From contig NZ_SMKO01000088.1 in the NCBI RefSeq assembly GCF_004348685.1, positions 1 to 36,932 of the forward strand: 36,932 nucleotides of DNA, given 5' to 3'. The DNA comes from Nonomuraea deserti (GTDB lineage Bacteria; Actinomycetota; Actinomycetes; Streptosporangiales; Streptosporangiaceae). The first letter of the stretch is position 1; each line of letters starts with the position of its first letter. Both the position numbers and the translations under genes were made by a program. Positions 16,047 through 23,417 of the stretch are shown here, piece by piece. The notes beneath the pieces were generated by a model that was not told where the DNA came from, ran no database searches, and was given only the letters and a program-made list of their open reading frames with translations.

Positions 16047-16838
16047 ATGGACGAGATGACGAGGTGGATAGACCTGGAAGGCGCGGTCAACGCGCGTGAC
16101 CTGGGCGGACTGCCCACCCGTGACGGCGGGCGCACCCGTCGCGGGCGAATTTACCGTGCCGACAACCTGCAGGGGCTCACACCCGGCGACGTGACGCTGC
16201 TCGTGGACGAGCTGGGCCTGCGGCACGTGGTCGATCTCCGTTCGAACGCGGAGGTTGCACTGGAGGGCCCCGGGCCGCTGACGCGGGTGCCCGAGGTGCG
16301 GCACCACCATCTGACCCTGTTCGCCGAGGGAGGCCGGCACACCGACGTCGAGGCCGACGCCATCGACGGGGAGCGGGTGCTGCCGTGGGCGGAGCGAGGG
16401 CTGGACGAGGAGCTGCGGGTGACCGGCTTCTACTTCGGCTACCTGCGCGACCGGCCGGACGCCGTGCTCGACGCGCTGCGCGCGATGGCGCTCGACGACG
16501 GCGCGTCGCTGGTGCACTGCGCGGCGGGCAAGGACCGCACCGGCGTGCTGTCGGCGCTCGCCCTGGAGGTGGCGGGGGCGACCAGGGAGGCGATCGTCGA
16601 GGACTACGTGGCCACGGGTGAGCGGCTGGAGCTCATACTCAAGCGGCTGCGCGGCAGCGACACCTACCGCGGCGACCTCGACTCGCGCCCCGCCGACGAC
16701 CACATGCCGCGGGCCGGGTACATCGAGCAGTTCTTCGGCGTGCTCGACGACCGTTTCGGCGGGCCGCTCGAATGGCTGGCCGGGCACGGCTGGACCGGCG
16801 CCGACACCGAGGCCATGCGCTCCCGCCTGCGCGACTGA
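16047..16838 (+). CDS. Tyrosine/serine protein phosphatase (Y_phosphatase3 family)
   Basis: From ATG 16047 the protein has 263 residues and begins RWIDLEGAVNARDLGGLPTRDGGRTRRGRIYRADNL, the N-terminal signature of bacterial MptpB/IphP-like phosphatases. The catalytic P-loop is HCAAGKDRTG with Cys158 and Arg164 (the C-x5-R motif), and VVDLRS at 61-66 is also characteristic. It should remove phosphate from protein tyrosine or serine, or from phosphoinositides. MptpB of Mycobacterium is the best-known relative. No signal peptide is present. A frame open back to 15849 would run antisense through the divergent gene, and the family start favours 16047. A 33-bp tandem repeat follows shortly after the stop. 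Confidence 0.92.
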   Translation: MDEMTRWIDLEGAVNARDLGGLPTRDGGRTRRGRIYRADNLQGLTPGDVTLLVDELGLRHVVDLRSNAEVALEGPGPLTRVPEVRHHHLTLFAEGGRHTDVEADAIDGERVLPWAERGLDEELRVTGFYFGYLRDRPDAVLDALRAMALDDGASLVHCAAGKDRTGVLSALALEVAGATREAIVEDYVATGERLELILKRLRGSDTYRGDLDSRPADDHMPRAGYIEQFFGVLDDRFGGPLEWLAGHGWTGADTEAMRSRLRD

Positions 16839-16850
16839 CGGCGCCCGCCG

Positions 16851-16949
16851 TCAGCTCTGGTGGACGACGATCCCCTGCGGCTGTCAGCTCTGGTGGACGA
16901 CGATCTCCTGCGGCTGTCAGCTCAGGTGGACGACGACCCCCTGCGTGGC
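16851..16949 (-). repeat. Three tandem 33-bp units duplicating the 3' end of the oxidoreductase gene
   Basis: Units lie at 16851-16883, 16884-16916 and 16917-16949. The third is the real coding end of the oxidoreductase, with stop at 16917-16919. The other two lie beyond the stop and differ from each other at only one base. Since 33 is a multiple of three, each unit repeats the same ending in the same frame (QPQ-G/E-IVVHQS then TGA). There are no spacers, so this is not CRISPR. Confidence 0.9.
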
Positions 16950-17957
16950 CGACAGGCGGGCCGCCTCGATGACGGCCAGGGTGTCGACCGCGCTCTCCGG
17001 GTCGACGGGCGGCGCCGCGCCCTCGCGCAGCGCCGCCTCCACACCTCGGTAGAAGTCGAGGTAGGCGCCCGGCTCGGTCAGCACGGTGCGGTGGCCGTGC
17101 TCGGTGCCGAGCTGCCCCCAGCGTGACTCCTCGTCGTCCCCGAACCCGGGCGTGCCGGGCGCGGCGCCGGCCCGCAGCCGCTCCTCCTGGACGTCCATCC
17201 CGTATTTGACGAAGGCGCCCACCGACCCCAGCACCCGGAACCGGGGCCCGGACCTTGCGGCCATCGAGCTCATCCAGAGATGCGAGCGGGCCCCTCCGGC
17301 GTGTGCCAGCGCCACGAACGTGTCGTCGTCGGCGGCCATCCCTGCGCGCCTGACATCGCTCTCGCAGTAGACCTGCGTGGCCGGGCCGAGCAGTTGCAGG
17401 GCCTGGTCGACGAGATGGCTGCCCAGGTCGTAGAGGAGACCGCCCACCTCGTCGGGCCCGCCGGCCTCCCGCCAGCCGCCCTTGGGCTCCGGCCGCCACC
17501 GCTCGAACCTCGACTCGAACCGCAGCACCTCGCCCAGCCGCCCCTCGCCGGCCAGCCGGCGCACGGTGCGGAAGTCGCCGTCCCAGCGGCGGTTGTGGAA
17601 CACGGCCAGCATGAGGCCGCGCTCCTTGGCCAGGCGCACCAGCTCCCGCCCCTCCCCGGCGGTCCTGGCCAGCGGCTTGTCGACGACGACGGGCAGGCCG
17701 CGGGCGAGCGCGGCGGTGGCCGTGGACACGTGGGTCCTGTTGGGGGAGGCGACCACCACCAGGTCGCACCGGTCCCACAACGCGTCCACGTCACCCACGC
17801 CGGTCGCGCCGTACTTCGCGGCCACCTCCGCCTGCCGGCCGGGGTTTCGCGTGACGACGGCCGCCAGCGCCAGGCCGGGGGTGGCGTGGATCAGCGGGGC
17901 ATGAAAGAAGGCCCCGGCGGTGCCGTAGCCGACCAGCCCGACCCGGATGTCGCTCAT
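16917..17957 (-). CDS. Gfo/Idh/MocA-family NAD(P)-dependent oxidoreductase
   Basis: The 346-residue protein starts MSDIRVGLVGYGTAG with a GxGxxG dinucleotide-binding loop. VVVASPNRTH (67-76) and the VVDKPLA box (Lys94-Pro95, the catalytic Lys-Pro of the family) follow. A C-terminal domain contains LLYDLGSHLVDQAL with the conserved His. Such enzymes oxidise or reduce sugars, inositols or related polyols; the substrate cannot be told. The frame is open to 18056, but ATG 17957 matches the family start. A TACGCT -10-like box lies 6 nt before it (17964-17969), suggesting a leaderless mRNA, and a GC hairpin (17982-17994) just upstream may separate it from the PAC2 gene. The terminal 11 codons are tandemly repeated downstream. 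Confidence 0.93.
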   Translation of the reverse strand: MSDIRVGLVGYGTAGAFFHAPLIHATPGLALAAVVTRNPGRQAEVAAKYGATGVGDVDALWDRCDLVVVASPNRTHVSTATAALARGLPVVVDKPLARTAGEGRELVRLAKERGLMLAVFHNRRWDGDFRTVRRLAGEGRLGEVLRFESRFERWRPEPKGGWREAGGPDEVGGLLYDLGSHLVDQALQLLGPATQVYCESDVRRAGMAADDDTFVALAHAGGARSHLWMSSMAARSGPRFRVLGSVGAFVKYGMDVQEERLRAGAAPGTPGFGDDEESRWGQLGTEHGHRTVLTEPGAYLDFYRGVEAALREGAAPPVDPESAVDTLAVIEAARLSATQGVVVHLS

Positions 17958-18000
17958 CACCCCAGCGTATCGCCGGAAGATCCCCTGCCAGGGGTACGGG

Positions 18001-18900
18001 TCATTCGTCGTCGCGCTCGGCCAGGAAACGCTCGAACTGGGCGGCGAGCTCGTCACCCGTGGGCATGGGCGTCGTCTCGGCCATGAGGTTCTCCCGCTCG
18101 GTGCCCTCCGCGAACGCGTCGTACTGCTGCTCCAGCCCTTTGATGGCGGTGGACAGCTCGGCCGACGCCTGGATCTGCTCCTCGATCTCGGTGTTCGTAC
18201 GGCGGGCCGCCTCGCGCAGCGCCTCCGTCGGGAACACCAGCCCCGTCCCCTTCGTCACGGCCTCCAGCGCGGTGACGGCGGCGGTCGGGTATTCGGCCTG
18301 CGCCAGATAGTGCGGCACGTGCACCGCGTAGCCCAGCGCGTCGTTGCCCTGCGCGCCCAGCCGCAGCTCCAGCAGCGCGGCGACGCTGCCGGGCACCTGG
18401 ACACGCCCGAACGCGCTCGTCTGCGCGTTGATCAGCTCGGGCCGGCTGGCATGCATCGTGACGCCCAGCGGGCGCGTGTGCGGGACCGCCATCGGGATCC
18501 CGTGCATGGTCACCATCTTGCTCACCTTCAGCCGCGCCACCAGCTCGCCCACCGCCTTGGTGAAAAGCTCCCACTCCCTGTCGGGCTCGGGCCCGCTCAT
18601 CACCAGAAACTGCGTCCCCGTCGAGTCTTTCGCCGCATGAACGGCCAGCTCGGGGTTCTCGCACTCGACCCAGCGGTCGGTGTCGAAGGTCATGATGGGC
18701 CGCCGCGACCGGTAGTCGAGCAGACGGTCGACGTCGAACGTCGCCACGACCCGGTGCTCCAGCTCGGCCAGCAGGTGGCCCAGCGCGAGACGTCCGGCAC
18801 CGCCAGCGTCGACGAAACCGTCGAAGTGGTACAGCAACACCGGATCGGGCAGCTCGGGCGCGTCGTCTGCGAGCTTGTAGAGATCCTTCGGGTCGAACAC
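18001..18900 (-). CDS. PAC2-family protein
   Basis: The 299-residue protein matches the actinobacterial PAC2 group, related to eukaryotic proteasome-assembly chaperone 2. It begins FDPKDLYKLADDAPELPDPVLLYHFDGFVDAGGAGRLAL. The core includes LLDYRSRRPIMTFDTDRW, VMSGPEPDREWELF, TMHGIPMAVPHTRP and a helical C-terminal region. In actinobacteria it may relate to proteasome or protein quality control, but its biochemical role is not established. I choose GTG 18900 because AGGGAAAGG lies about 11 nt upstream and homologues start at this point; the frame remains open to 18966 without a better signal. It diverges from the ankyrin gene and lies upstream of the oxidoreductase. Confidence 0.88.
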   Translation of the reverse strand: MFDPKDLYKLADDAPELPDPVLLYHFDGFVDAGGAGRLALGHLLAELEHRVVATFDVDRLLDYRSRRPIMTFDTDRWVECENPELAVHAAKDSTGTQFLVMSGPEPDREWELFTKAVGELVARLKVSKMVTMHGIPMAVPHTRPLGVTMHASRPELINAQTSAFGRVQVPGSVAALLELRLGAQGNDALGYAVHVPHYLAQAEYPTAAVTALEAVTKGTGLVFPTEALREAARRTNTEIEEQIQASAELSTAIKGLEQQYDAFAEGTERENLMAETTPMPTGDELAAQFERFLAERDDE

Positions 18901-18994
18901 GGTTGGACAGCCTTTCCCTAGGTACTCTCTCCAGAACCTACGGCGGGACCGAACGATTCCGTGCACGGCACCCTATCGAGGCAGAACGGCATGC

Positions 18995-19351
18995 ATGGAC
19001 GGGGACCCGGAGGCCCAGGGGTTCACCACGGAGCTGTTCGACATGGCCAGGGCGGGCGACACGGAGACGCTGCGCGCGTACGTCGGGGCTCGGGTGCCGG
19101 CCGACCTGACCAACGGCAAAGGTGACACTTTGCTGATGCCGGCGGCTTATTACGGTCACGCCGAGACCGTCACGATGCTCGTCACAAGAGGCGCCGAGCC
19201 CGACCGCGCCATTGACCGCGGTCAGACGCCGCATGCGGACCCCGTTTTCAGAAAGGAATCGGCCGTGGTCAGAGCGTTCCTCGACGCGAGCGCCGACCTG
19301 TGCGCCGGGTCAGCCCTCCGCTCTGGGCACCGCGCGAATGTTCGCGAATGA
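18995..19351 (+). CDS. Ankyrin-repeat protein, C-terminus altered by a frameshift
   Basis: The frame encodes 118 residues with ankyrin repeats: TTELFDMARAGDTETLRAYV, NGKGDTLLMPAAYYGHAETVTMLVTRGAEPD, then DRGQTPHADPVFRKESAVVRAFLDASAD. Ankyrin repeats bind other proteins; no partner is indicated. After about residue 105 the sequence becomes SALRSGHRANVRE and stops. The next frame, from 19311, gives exactly the ending expected of this family, so one extra base near 19310 has shifted the frame. The start is ATG 18995; another ATG at 18991 is out of frame. A weak GAGG lies 12 nt upstream. The protein is probably still folded but lacks its last helix pair. Confidence 0.75.
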   Translation: MDGDPEAQGFTTELFDMARAGDTETLRAYVGARVPADLTNGKGDTLLMPAAYYGHAETVTMLVTRGAEPDRAIDRGQTPHADPVFRKESAVVRAFLDASADLCAGSALRSGHRANVRE

Positions 19352-19388
19352 ACAGTGTCTTCGCTGGTTCGCGCAAAGCGGTACATAG
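19311..19388 (+). pseudogene. Displaced C-terminal end of the ankyrin gene (+1 frame remnant)
   Basis: Read from 19311 this 26-codon stretch gives QPSALGTARMFANEQCLRW, then FAQSGT and TAG at 19386-19388. This is the typical closing ankyrin helix pair (PSAL-TA-MF) of actinobacterial homologues. Removing one base at about 19310 joins it to the upstream frame as CAGQPSALGTARMF. Either the gene is broken, or the assembly has one wrong base. Confidence 0.75.
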
Positions 19389-19450
19389 CATGAAATATGC
19401 AGAAAAGGCACAGATGTTACCAAGTGTGGTCTTTTTAGCGGTCCATCGTC

Positions 19451-20464
19451 ATGCTGGATGACGTGGATACTTCTGCGCATTGCTTCAGCAGGCGACCCCT
19501 CCACATCCCTCCGCTGCCATGTCCGTTCCCAAGTGAGATCAACGTGCATGTCGCGGAGGTCGGCTTGGAGAGCCACGCATGGCTGGTCGCCTCCAACATG
19601 CTCCCCAGCGCCGAGACCGCCGAGCACTTCAGACGCTCCGAACTCGGCCTCCTCCCCGCGCGGACCAACCCCACGGTGCCGCGCGAGAGTCTCCGGTTGA
19701 TCACCGACTGGTACTTCTGGCTCTGGGCCTTCGACGACGGGTTCTGCGAGAGTGAGCTCACGGGCCATCGGGCCGCAGCCGTCGCCCGCGCCCTGCCGTC
19801 GCTCCTGGAGAGCCTCGACGAGGACCGTACCCCGGAGCCCGGCGACCCGTTCGGCCTCGCCCTCAGGGGGCTACTGGACCGGATCTCCGCCATGGCCACT
19901 CCCGAACAGGTGGAACGGTGGCGGAGCGCGGTGAAGGAATACCTTTTCGCCCAGATCTGGGAGGCTGCGAACCGTGAGGCCGATCTGATCCCGGTCCCCG
20001 CGGATTACCTCCTGATGCGCCGCACCACCGGCGCCACGTACACCTGCTTCGCGCTCATCGACATCGGCGGCGGCTATCGGATCGAGACCGAGGACTGGTA
20101 TCACCCCGATGTGCGCGCGCTCTCGGACCTGGCGTGCGACCTCGTCGGCTGGGACAACGACCTGCTGTCCTATGCCAAGGAGCACCGCGCCGACAAGGCC
20201 CGGCACAACCTCGTGACCGTGCTGGCCGCCCACAAGTCGCTCCTCCTGCAGGACGCGCTGCAGGAGGTCGCCAGGATGCACGGCGAGGCCATCGCGGCGT
20301 TCGTCGAGCGGCGCGCGGCGCTGGAGAGATGGGCACCGCCGCCGGTGCTCGACTATGTGCGCGGCCTCGAACACTGGGTCCGCGGCCACATCGAGTTCTC
20401 GTTCGGCAGCGCACGGTTCGTGAACGCCTGGCCCGACGACACCCGCTGGCCGCAGGCCGTCTGA
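19451..20464 (+). CDS. Class I terpene synthase (bacterial sesquiterpene-type cyclase)
   Basis: The 337-residue protein has the bacterial class I terpenoid cyclase layout. It would ionise a prenyl diphosphate with Mg2+ and cyclise the cation. The acidic motif is FDDGFCE (Asp95, Asp96, Glu100), the NSE triad is NDLLSYAKE (Asn236, Ser240, Glu244), Arg190/191 in MRRTTG sits where a diphosphate sensor is expected, and the usual C-terminal Arg-Tyr reads Arg-Phe (322-323). PPLPCPFPSEINVHVAEV is the normal family opening. Length fits mono- and sesquiterpene cyclases (~330-360). The product cannot be told. No prenyl transferase or P450 lies nearby, so it is an orphan cyclase. The start codon is uncertain: no ribosome binding site precedes ATG 19451, and GTG 19463 is possible. 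The 19389-19450 leader is AT-richer than its surroundings. Confidence 0.92.
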   Translation: MLDDVDTSAHCFSRRPLHIPPLPCPFPSEINVHVAEVGLESHAWLVASNMLPSAETAEHFRRSELGLLPARTNPTVPRESLRLITDWYFWLWAFDDGFCESELTGHRAAAVARALPSLLESLDEDRTPEPGDPFGLALRGLLDRISAMATPEQVERWRSAVKEYLFAQIWEAANREADLIPVPADYLLMRRTTGATYTCFALIDIGGGYRIETEDWYHPDVRALSDLACDLVGWDNDLLSYAKEHRADKARHNLVTVLAAHKSLLLQDALQEVARMHGEAIAAFVERRAALERWAPPPVLDYVRGLEHWVRGHIEFSFGSARFVNAWPDDTRWPQAV

Positions 20465-20473
20465 GCCGCGGTG

Positions 20474-22582
20474 TCAGCCTTCCTCGAGGGCGACCAACTC
20501 GCCCAGCGCCATCGCCGATGCCTCATCGAGGTCGAGTCGGGCGCCCTCCTCGAAGGCGTTCTTGTAGGCGAGCTCGCCCATCCGGCGTGAGCACTCTCTG
20601 ACGCACGCGTTATGGTCGGCGGACAGGAACGGTGCGCCCAACTGCGGCAGCCCGGCCGACTTCCAGTTCTGCTGCAGCGCACCCAGCAGGTGTGCGGCCA
20701 GCGGCAACCGGTCGAGCGCCACGAAGATCCGCGCCGATGACTCCAGGGCCAGCAGGGTGCCGAGGGTGTCGTGGAAGTGCAGCTTGATGCGCAGCCCTTC
20801 CCTGACGTTGTGCAGGGCCTCCTGGGGGCGGTTGGTCGCGAGTCTGGCGCCCGCCAGCGCCCACTGCGCATGGGAGCTCACCCAGAGCTCGCCGCGCTCC
20901 TTGCAGACCTGCAGGCAGTCCTGCAGCAAGGACTCGGCCTCGTAGAACTCGCCCTGCGCGGTCAGGACGATGGACAACTCGACGATGGCGGGCAGCAGGC
21001 CGGGGTTGAGCTCCTTGTTGTCGGTGTTGAACTCGATCGCCACACCCAGGAGCGCGCTGGCCTTCGGCATGTCGCCCTGGAGCATCGCCGCCGTGCCCTG
21101 CATCTTGGAGGCCAGGATCACCGCCCGGGAGTCACCCACCTGGATGGCCTCGGTGCTGCACGTCTCCGCGGCCGACTGCCCGCCGACGCTGTCGCCCTGA
21201 GAATTGCGGATGTACGAGAGCACCCAGAGCGCCTTGCAGCGTTCCTTGCTCGGGCTGGGGTTGGCCTCGAGTGCCCGCTCCAGGTAGAGGCGTCCTTCGC
21301 GGGCGAACCCGCAGCAGACCCACATGAACCACAACGACGACAGCAGGAGCAGCGCCAGCGGTTCCTTGCCCGGGGTCTTGAGGGCGTATTCCAGCGCCAC
21401 CCTGACGTTGTCGTGCTCCTGGCGCATGCGGACGAACCAGTAGATCTGCCGTGGCCCTGACCAGGCGTCCTCGCCGCGCTGGGCCAGGCTCAGGTAATAG
21501 TCCAGATGCCGTCGCCGCAGCTGCTCGGCCTGCCCGAGCTTCTCGAGCCACTCCTCGCCGTATTCGGCGAGGGTGTCGATCAGTTTGTACCGGACGCCGG
21601 CGTGGTTGCTTCTGATCAGCAGGATCGACTTCTCCACCAGCCCGGTGACCAGGTCCGTGATGTCCTCCGACGGCAGCCGCCCGTCGGAGCAGACGAACCG
21701 GGCCGCGTCGAGCTCGAAGTCGCCGGCGAAGACCGACAGCCGCGCCCACAGCAGGCGCTCGGCCGGCTCGCACAGCTCGTGGCTCCAGCCGATGGCCGCC
21801 CGCAGCGTCTGGTGGCGGGGCAGGGCCGTGCGGCTCGCCCCGGCCAGCAGGCTGAAGCGGTCGGTCAGCAGGCCGAGGATCTGCTCCACCGAAAGGGCCC
21901 GCAGCCGCACCGCGGCCAGCTCGATGGCCAGGGGGATGCCGTCGAGCCGCCGGCAGAGCTCGGCCACGGCCTCGATGTTGTCCTCGTCGAGCTGGAAGTC
22001 GGGCACGCTGGCCCCGGCCCTGACCGCGAACAGCTGCACCGACTCGTTGGTGAACAGGCTCTCGGCGGGGTCGTCGCCGGGCACCTGCAGCGGCGGCACG
22101 GGCACCACGTGCTCGTACGGCAGGTGCAGCGACTGCCGGCTGGTGGCCAGCACCTTCAGGTTGGGCGCGGCCTCCAGCAGCTCGTGCACCAGCTCGGCGC
22201 ACCCCTGCACCAGATGCTCGCACGTGTCGATGATGAGCAGCATGTCGCGCTCGCCCACCCATTCCGACAACGACTCGGACTCCGCCCGCGAGGACTGGTC
22301 GGCGATGCCGAGGGCGGAGGAGATCGTGTGCTTGACCATGCCCGCGTCCTGCAGCCTGGCCAGGTCGGCGAACCACACGCCGTCGGGATAGTGGGCGCGC
22401 ACCTGATGCGCCAGCCGCAGCACCGTGCGCGACTTGCCGACCCCGCCGATGCCCGTGACGGTCACCAGGCGCGACTCGGCGAGGTGCCGTTTGAGGTTGG
22501 CGAGCAGGCGCGTGCGGCCGATGAAGCTGGTGAGCTCCGCCGGCAGATTGCCTTCTCGCCGCCAGCCTGTCGGGGTGGCCAT
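20474..22582 (-). CDS. STAND/NB-ARC ATPase of the LuxR/AfsR type, lacking a DNA-binding domain
   Basis: From ATG 22582 the protein has 702 residues. It opens MATPTGWRREGNLPAELTSFIGR, a hallmark of large actinobacterial ATP-binding regulators. Walker A is GIGGVGKS (44-51), Walker B is LLIIDTCEH (115-123, Thr in place of the usual Asn), then LATSRQSL and the GxP motif LDGIPLAIELAA. The C-terminal half is a TPR-like helical array. Homologues normally end with a LuxR-type helix-turn-helix, but this one stops at ALGELVALEEG with nothing left: the stop is 10 bp from the terpene synthase stop. There is no N-terminal SARP domain either. The frame is open to 22741, but ATG 22582 has GAGG 6 nt upstream. 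It may signal through a partner, or be a disabled regulator. Confidence 0.85.
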   Translation of the reverse strand: MATPTGWRREGNLPAELTSFIGRTRLLANLKRHLAESRLVTVTGIGGVGKSRTVLRLAHQVRAHYPDGVWFADLARLQDAGMVKHTISSALGIADQSSRAESESLSEWVGERDMLLIIDTCEHLVQGCAELVHELLEAAPNLKVLATSRQSLHLPYEHVVPVPPLQVPGDDPAESLFTNESVQLFAVRAGASVPDFQLDEDNIEAVAELCRRLDGIPLAIELAAVRLRALSVEQILGLLTDRFSLLAGASRTALPRHQTLRAAIGWSHELCEPAERLLWARLSVFAGDFELDAARFVCSDGRLPSEDITDLVTGLVEKSILLIRSNHAGVRYKLIDTLAEYGEEWLEKLGQAEQLRRRHLDYYLSLAQRGEDAWSGPRQIYWFVRMRQEHDNVRVALEYALKTPGKEPLALLLLSSLWFMWVCCGFAREGRLYLERALEANPSPSKERCKALWVLSYIRNSQGDSVGGQSAAETCSTEAIQVGDSRAVILASKMQGTAAMLQGDMPKASALLGVAIEFNTDNKELNPGLLPAIVELSIVLTAQGEFYEAESLLQDCLQVCKERGELWVSSHAQWALAGARLATNRPQEALHNVREGLRIKLHFHDTLGTLLALESSARIFVALDRLPLAAHLLGALQQNWKSAGLPQLGAPFLSADHNACVRECSRRMGELAYKNAFEEGARLDLDEASAMALGELVALEEG

Positions 22583-22703
22583 GGGCAGCCTCACGGGGGG
22601 TAGGCGACACCTGCTCTCGCATCGTACCGCCGTGCCTGCCGCCTGTCTTGGAGCCGGTGGACACGCTGGGTAGGGGTTTGTACGCCTAGGTAGCATGTTG
22701 GGT

Positions 22704-22820
22704 GTGAAAGATTTCCTACCTGAGCAGACGGCGGACGACACGGACGAGGGCTGGGGCGAGTGGCGCTCCGACGACCCTGACGCGTTCTATCTCGACAACA
22801 GGCCGCCGCACTGGGGCTAG
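22704..22820 (+). CDS. Conserved-looking 38-residue acidic micro-protein
   Basis: From GTG 22704 the reading is MKDFLPEQTADDTDEGWGEW, then RSDDPDAFYLDNRPPHWG. The DDTD-x-GWGE block and the RPPHW ending recall a small protein I have seen beside regulators in other actinomycetes; its function is unknown. GTG 22704 lies 7 nt after TAGCAT (22691-22696), a TANNNT box, which fits a leaderless mRNA. ATG 22695 would add three residues. The GNAT gene starts 15 bp after its stop, so the two are probably co-transcribed. It diverges from the STAND ATPase. Confidence 0.7.
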   Translation: MKDFLPEQTADDTDEGWGEWRSDDPDAFYLDNRPPHWG

Positions 22821-22835
22821 CCTGCGAATCAGCAC

Positions 22836-23285
22836 ATGACAGGACACGCGCTGCGCGCCGCCACCCCCGGCGACTACGACGCCATCGCGGCCGTCGTCGA
22901 TGACTGGTGGGGGCGGCCGGTCCTGCCCGCGCTGCCCAGGTTGTTCCTCGACCATTTCCACCGGACCAGCCTGATCGCCGAGGGCTCCGGGGGCATGGCG
23001 GGGTTCCTGATCGGCTTCGTCTCGCCGTCGCAGCCCGGCGAGGCGTACATCCACTTCGTCGGCGTCGTGCCCGGCGCGAGGGGGAGCGGGGTCGCCCGCT
23101 CGATGTACGAACGGTTCTTCGGCATCGCCCGCGACCACGGCCGGCACGTCGTCAGGGCCATCACCGCGCCGGTCAATGAGCGCTCCATCGCCTTCCACCG
23201 TCGTATGGGCTTCGAGGTCGGCAACCCCGTCCCCGACTACAACGGTCCGGGCACGCGCCTGGTCACCTTCGTACGCACGCTCTGA
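22836..23285 (+). CDS. GNAT-family N-acetyltransferase
   Basis: The 149-residue protein has the GNAT fold. ALRAATPGDYDAIAAVVDDWWG forms the N-terminal strand-helix, and AYIHFVGVVPGARGSGVARSMYERF holds the acetyl-CoA site: V-P-x-x-R-G-x-G-V-A is the pyrophosphate-binding motif A, about residues 77-87. NERSIAFHRRMGFEVGN is motif B, with the usual FHRRMGF helix. It should transfer an acyl group from acetyl-CoA to an amine; the acceptor is unknown. It lies 15 bp after the 38-residue micro-protein with no ribosome binding site of its own, suggesting coupling to that gene. Confidence 0.9.
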   Translation: MTGHALRAATPGDYDAIAAVVDDWWGRPVLPALPRLFLDHFHRTSLIAEGSGGMAGFLIGFVSPSQPGEAYIHFVGVVPGARGSGVARSMYERFFGIARDHGRHVVRAITAPVNERSIAFHRRMGFEVGNPVPDYNGPGTRLVTFVRTL

Positions 23286-23317
23286 CCAGGGACCGCGCCT
23301 CCCGCGCGTCCGCCCAG

Positions 23318-23390
23318 GCCATTCCCGTTTCCTCACTTACTGTTATGTGTCATATACAGCCCGTATGCATCGCCTGATTACGGGAATGGC
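23318..23390 (+). promoter_or_regulatory. Long-range 11-bp inverted repeat in the glpF upstream region
   Basis: GCCATTCCCGT (23318-23328) has its exact complement ACGGGAATGGC at 23380-23390, 51 bp apart and 28 bp before glpF. The enclosed DNA is AT-rich for this genome and probably contains the glpFK promoter. Two separate regulator half-sites or a leader RNA stem are both possible. No known GlpR/GylR operator was matched. Confidence 0.45.
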
Positions 23391-23417
23391 ACACAACGGG
23401 TACACGAGAGGAAGGGG

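Noticed and set aside
16851..16949. CRISPR-like direct repeats
   Set aside because: The units are contiguous without spacers and are clearly duplications of the oxidoreductase gene end.
17982..17994. CCCCTG/CAGGGG palindrome as a transcription-factor site
   Set aside because: It is short, GC-rich and lies right after the PAC2 stop; a weak terminator is as likely, and no further evidence decides.
19389..19450. AT-richer patch before the terpene synthase as a sign of recent gene transfer
   Set aside because: It is only about 60 bp and is more simply a promoter. The cyclase codons themselves look like those of the neighbours.
19451..22820. A full terpenoid biosynthetic gene cluster
   Set aside because: Only the cyclase is present. 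No prenyl transferase, P450, methyltransferase or transporter adjoins it on the same strand.
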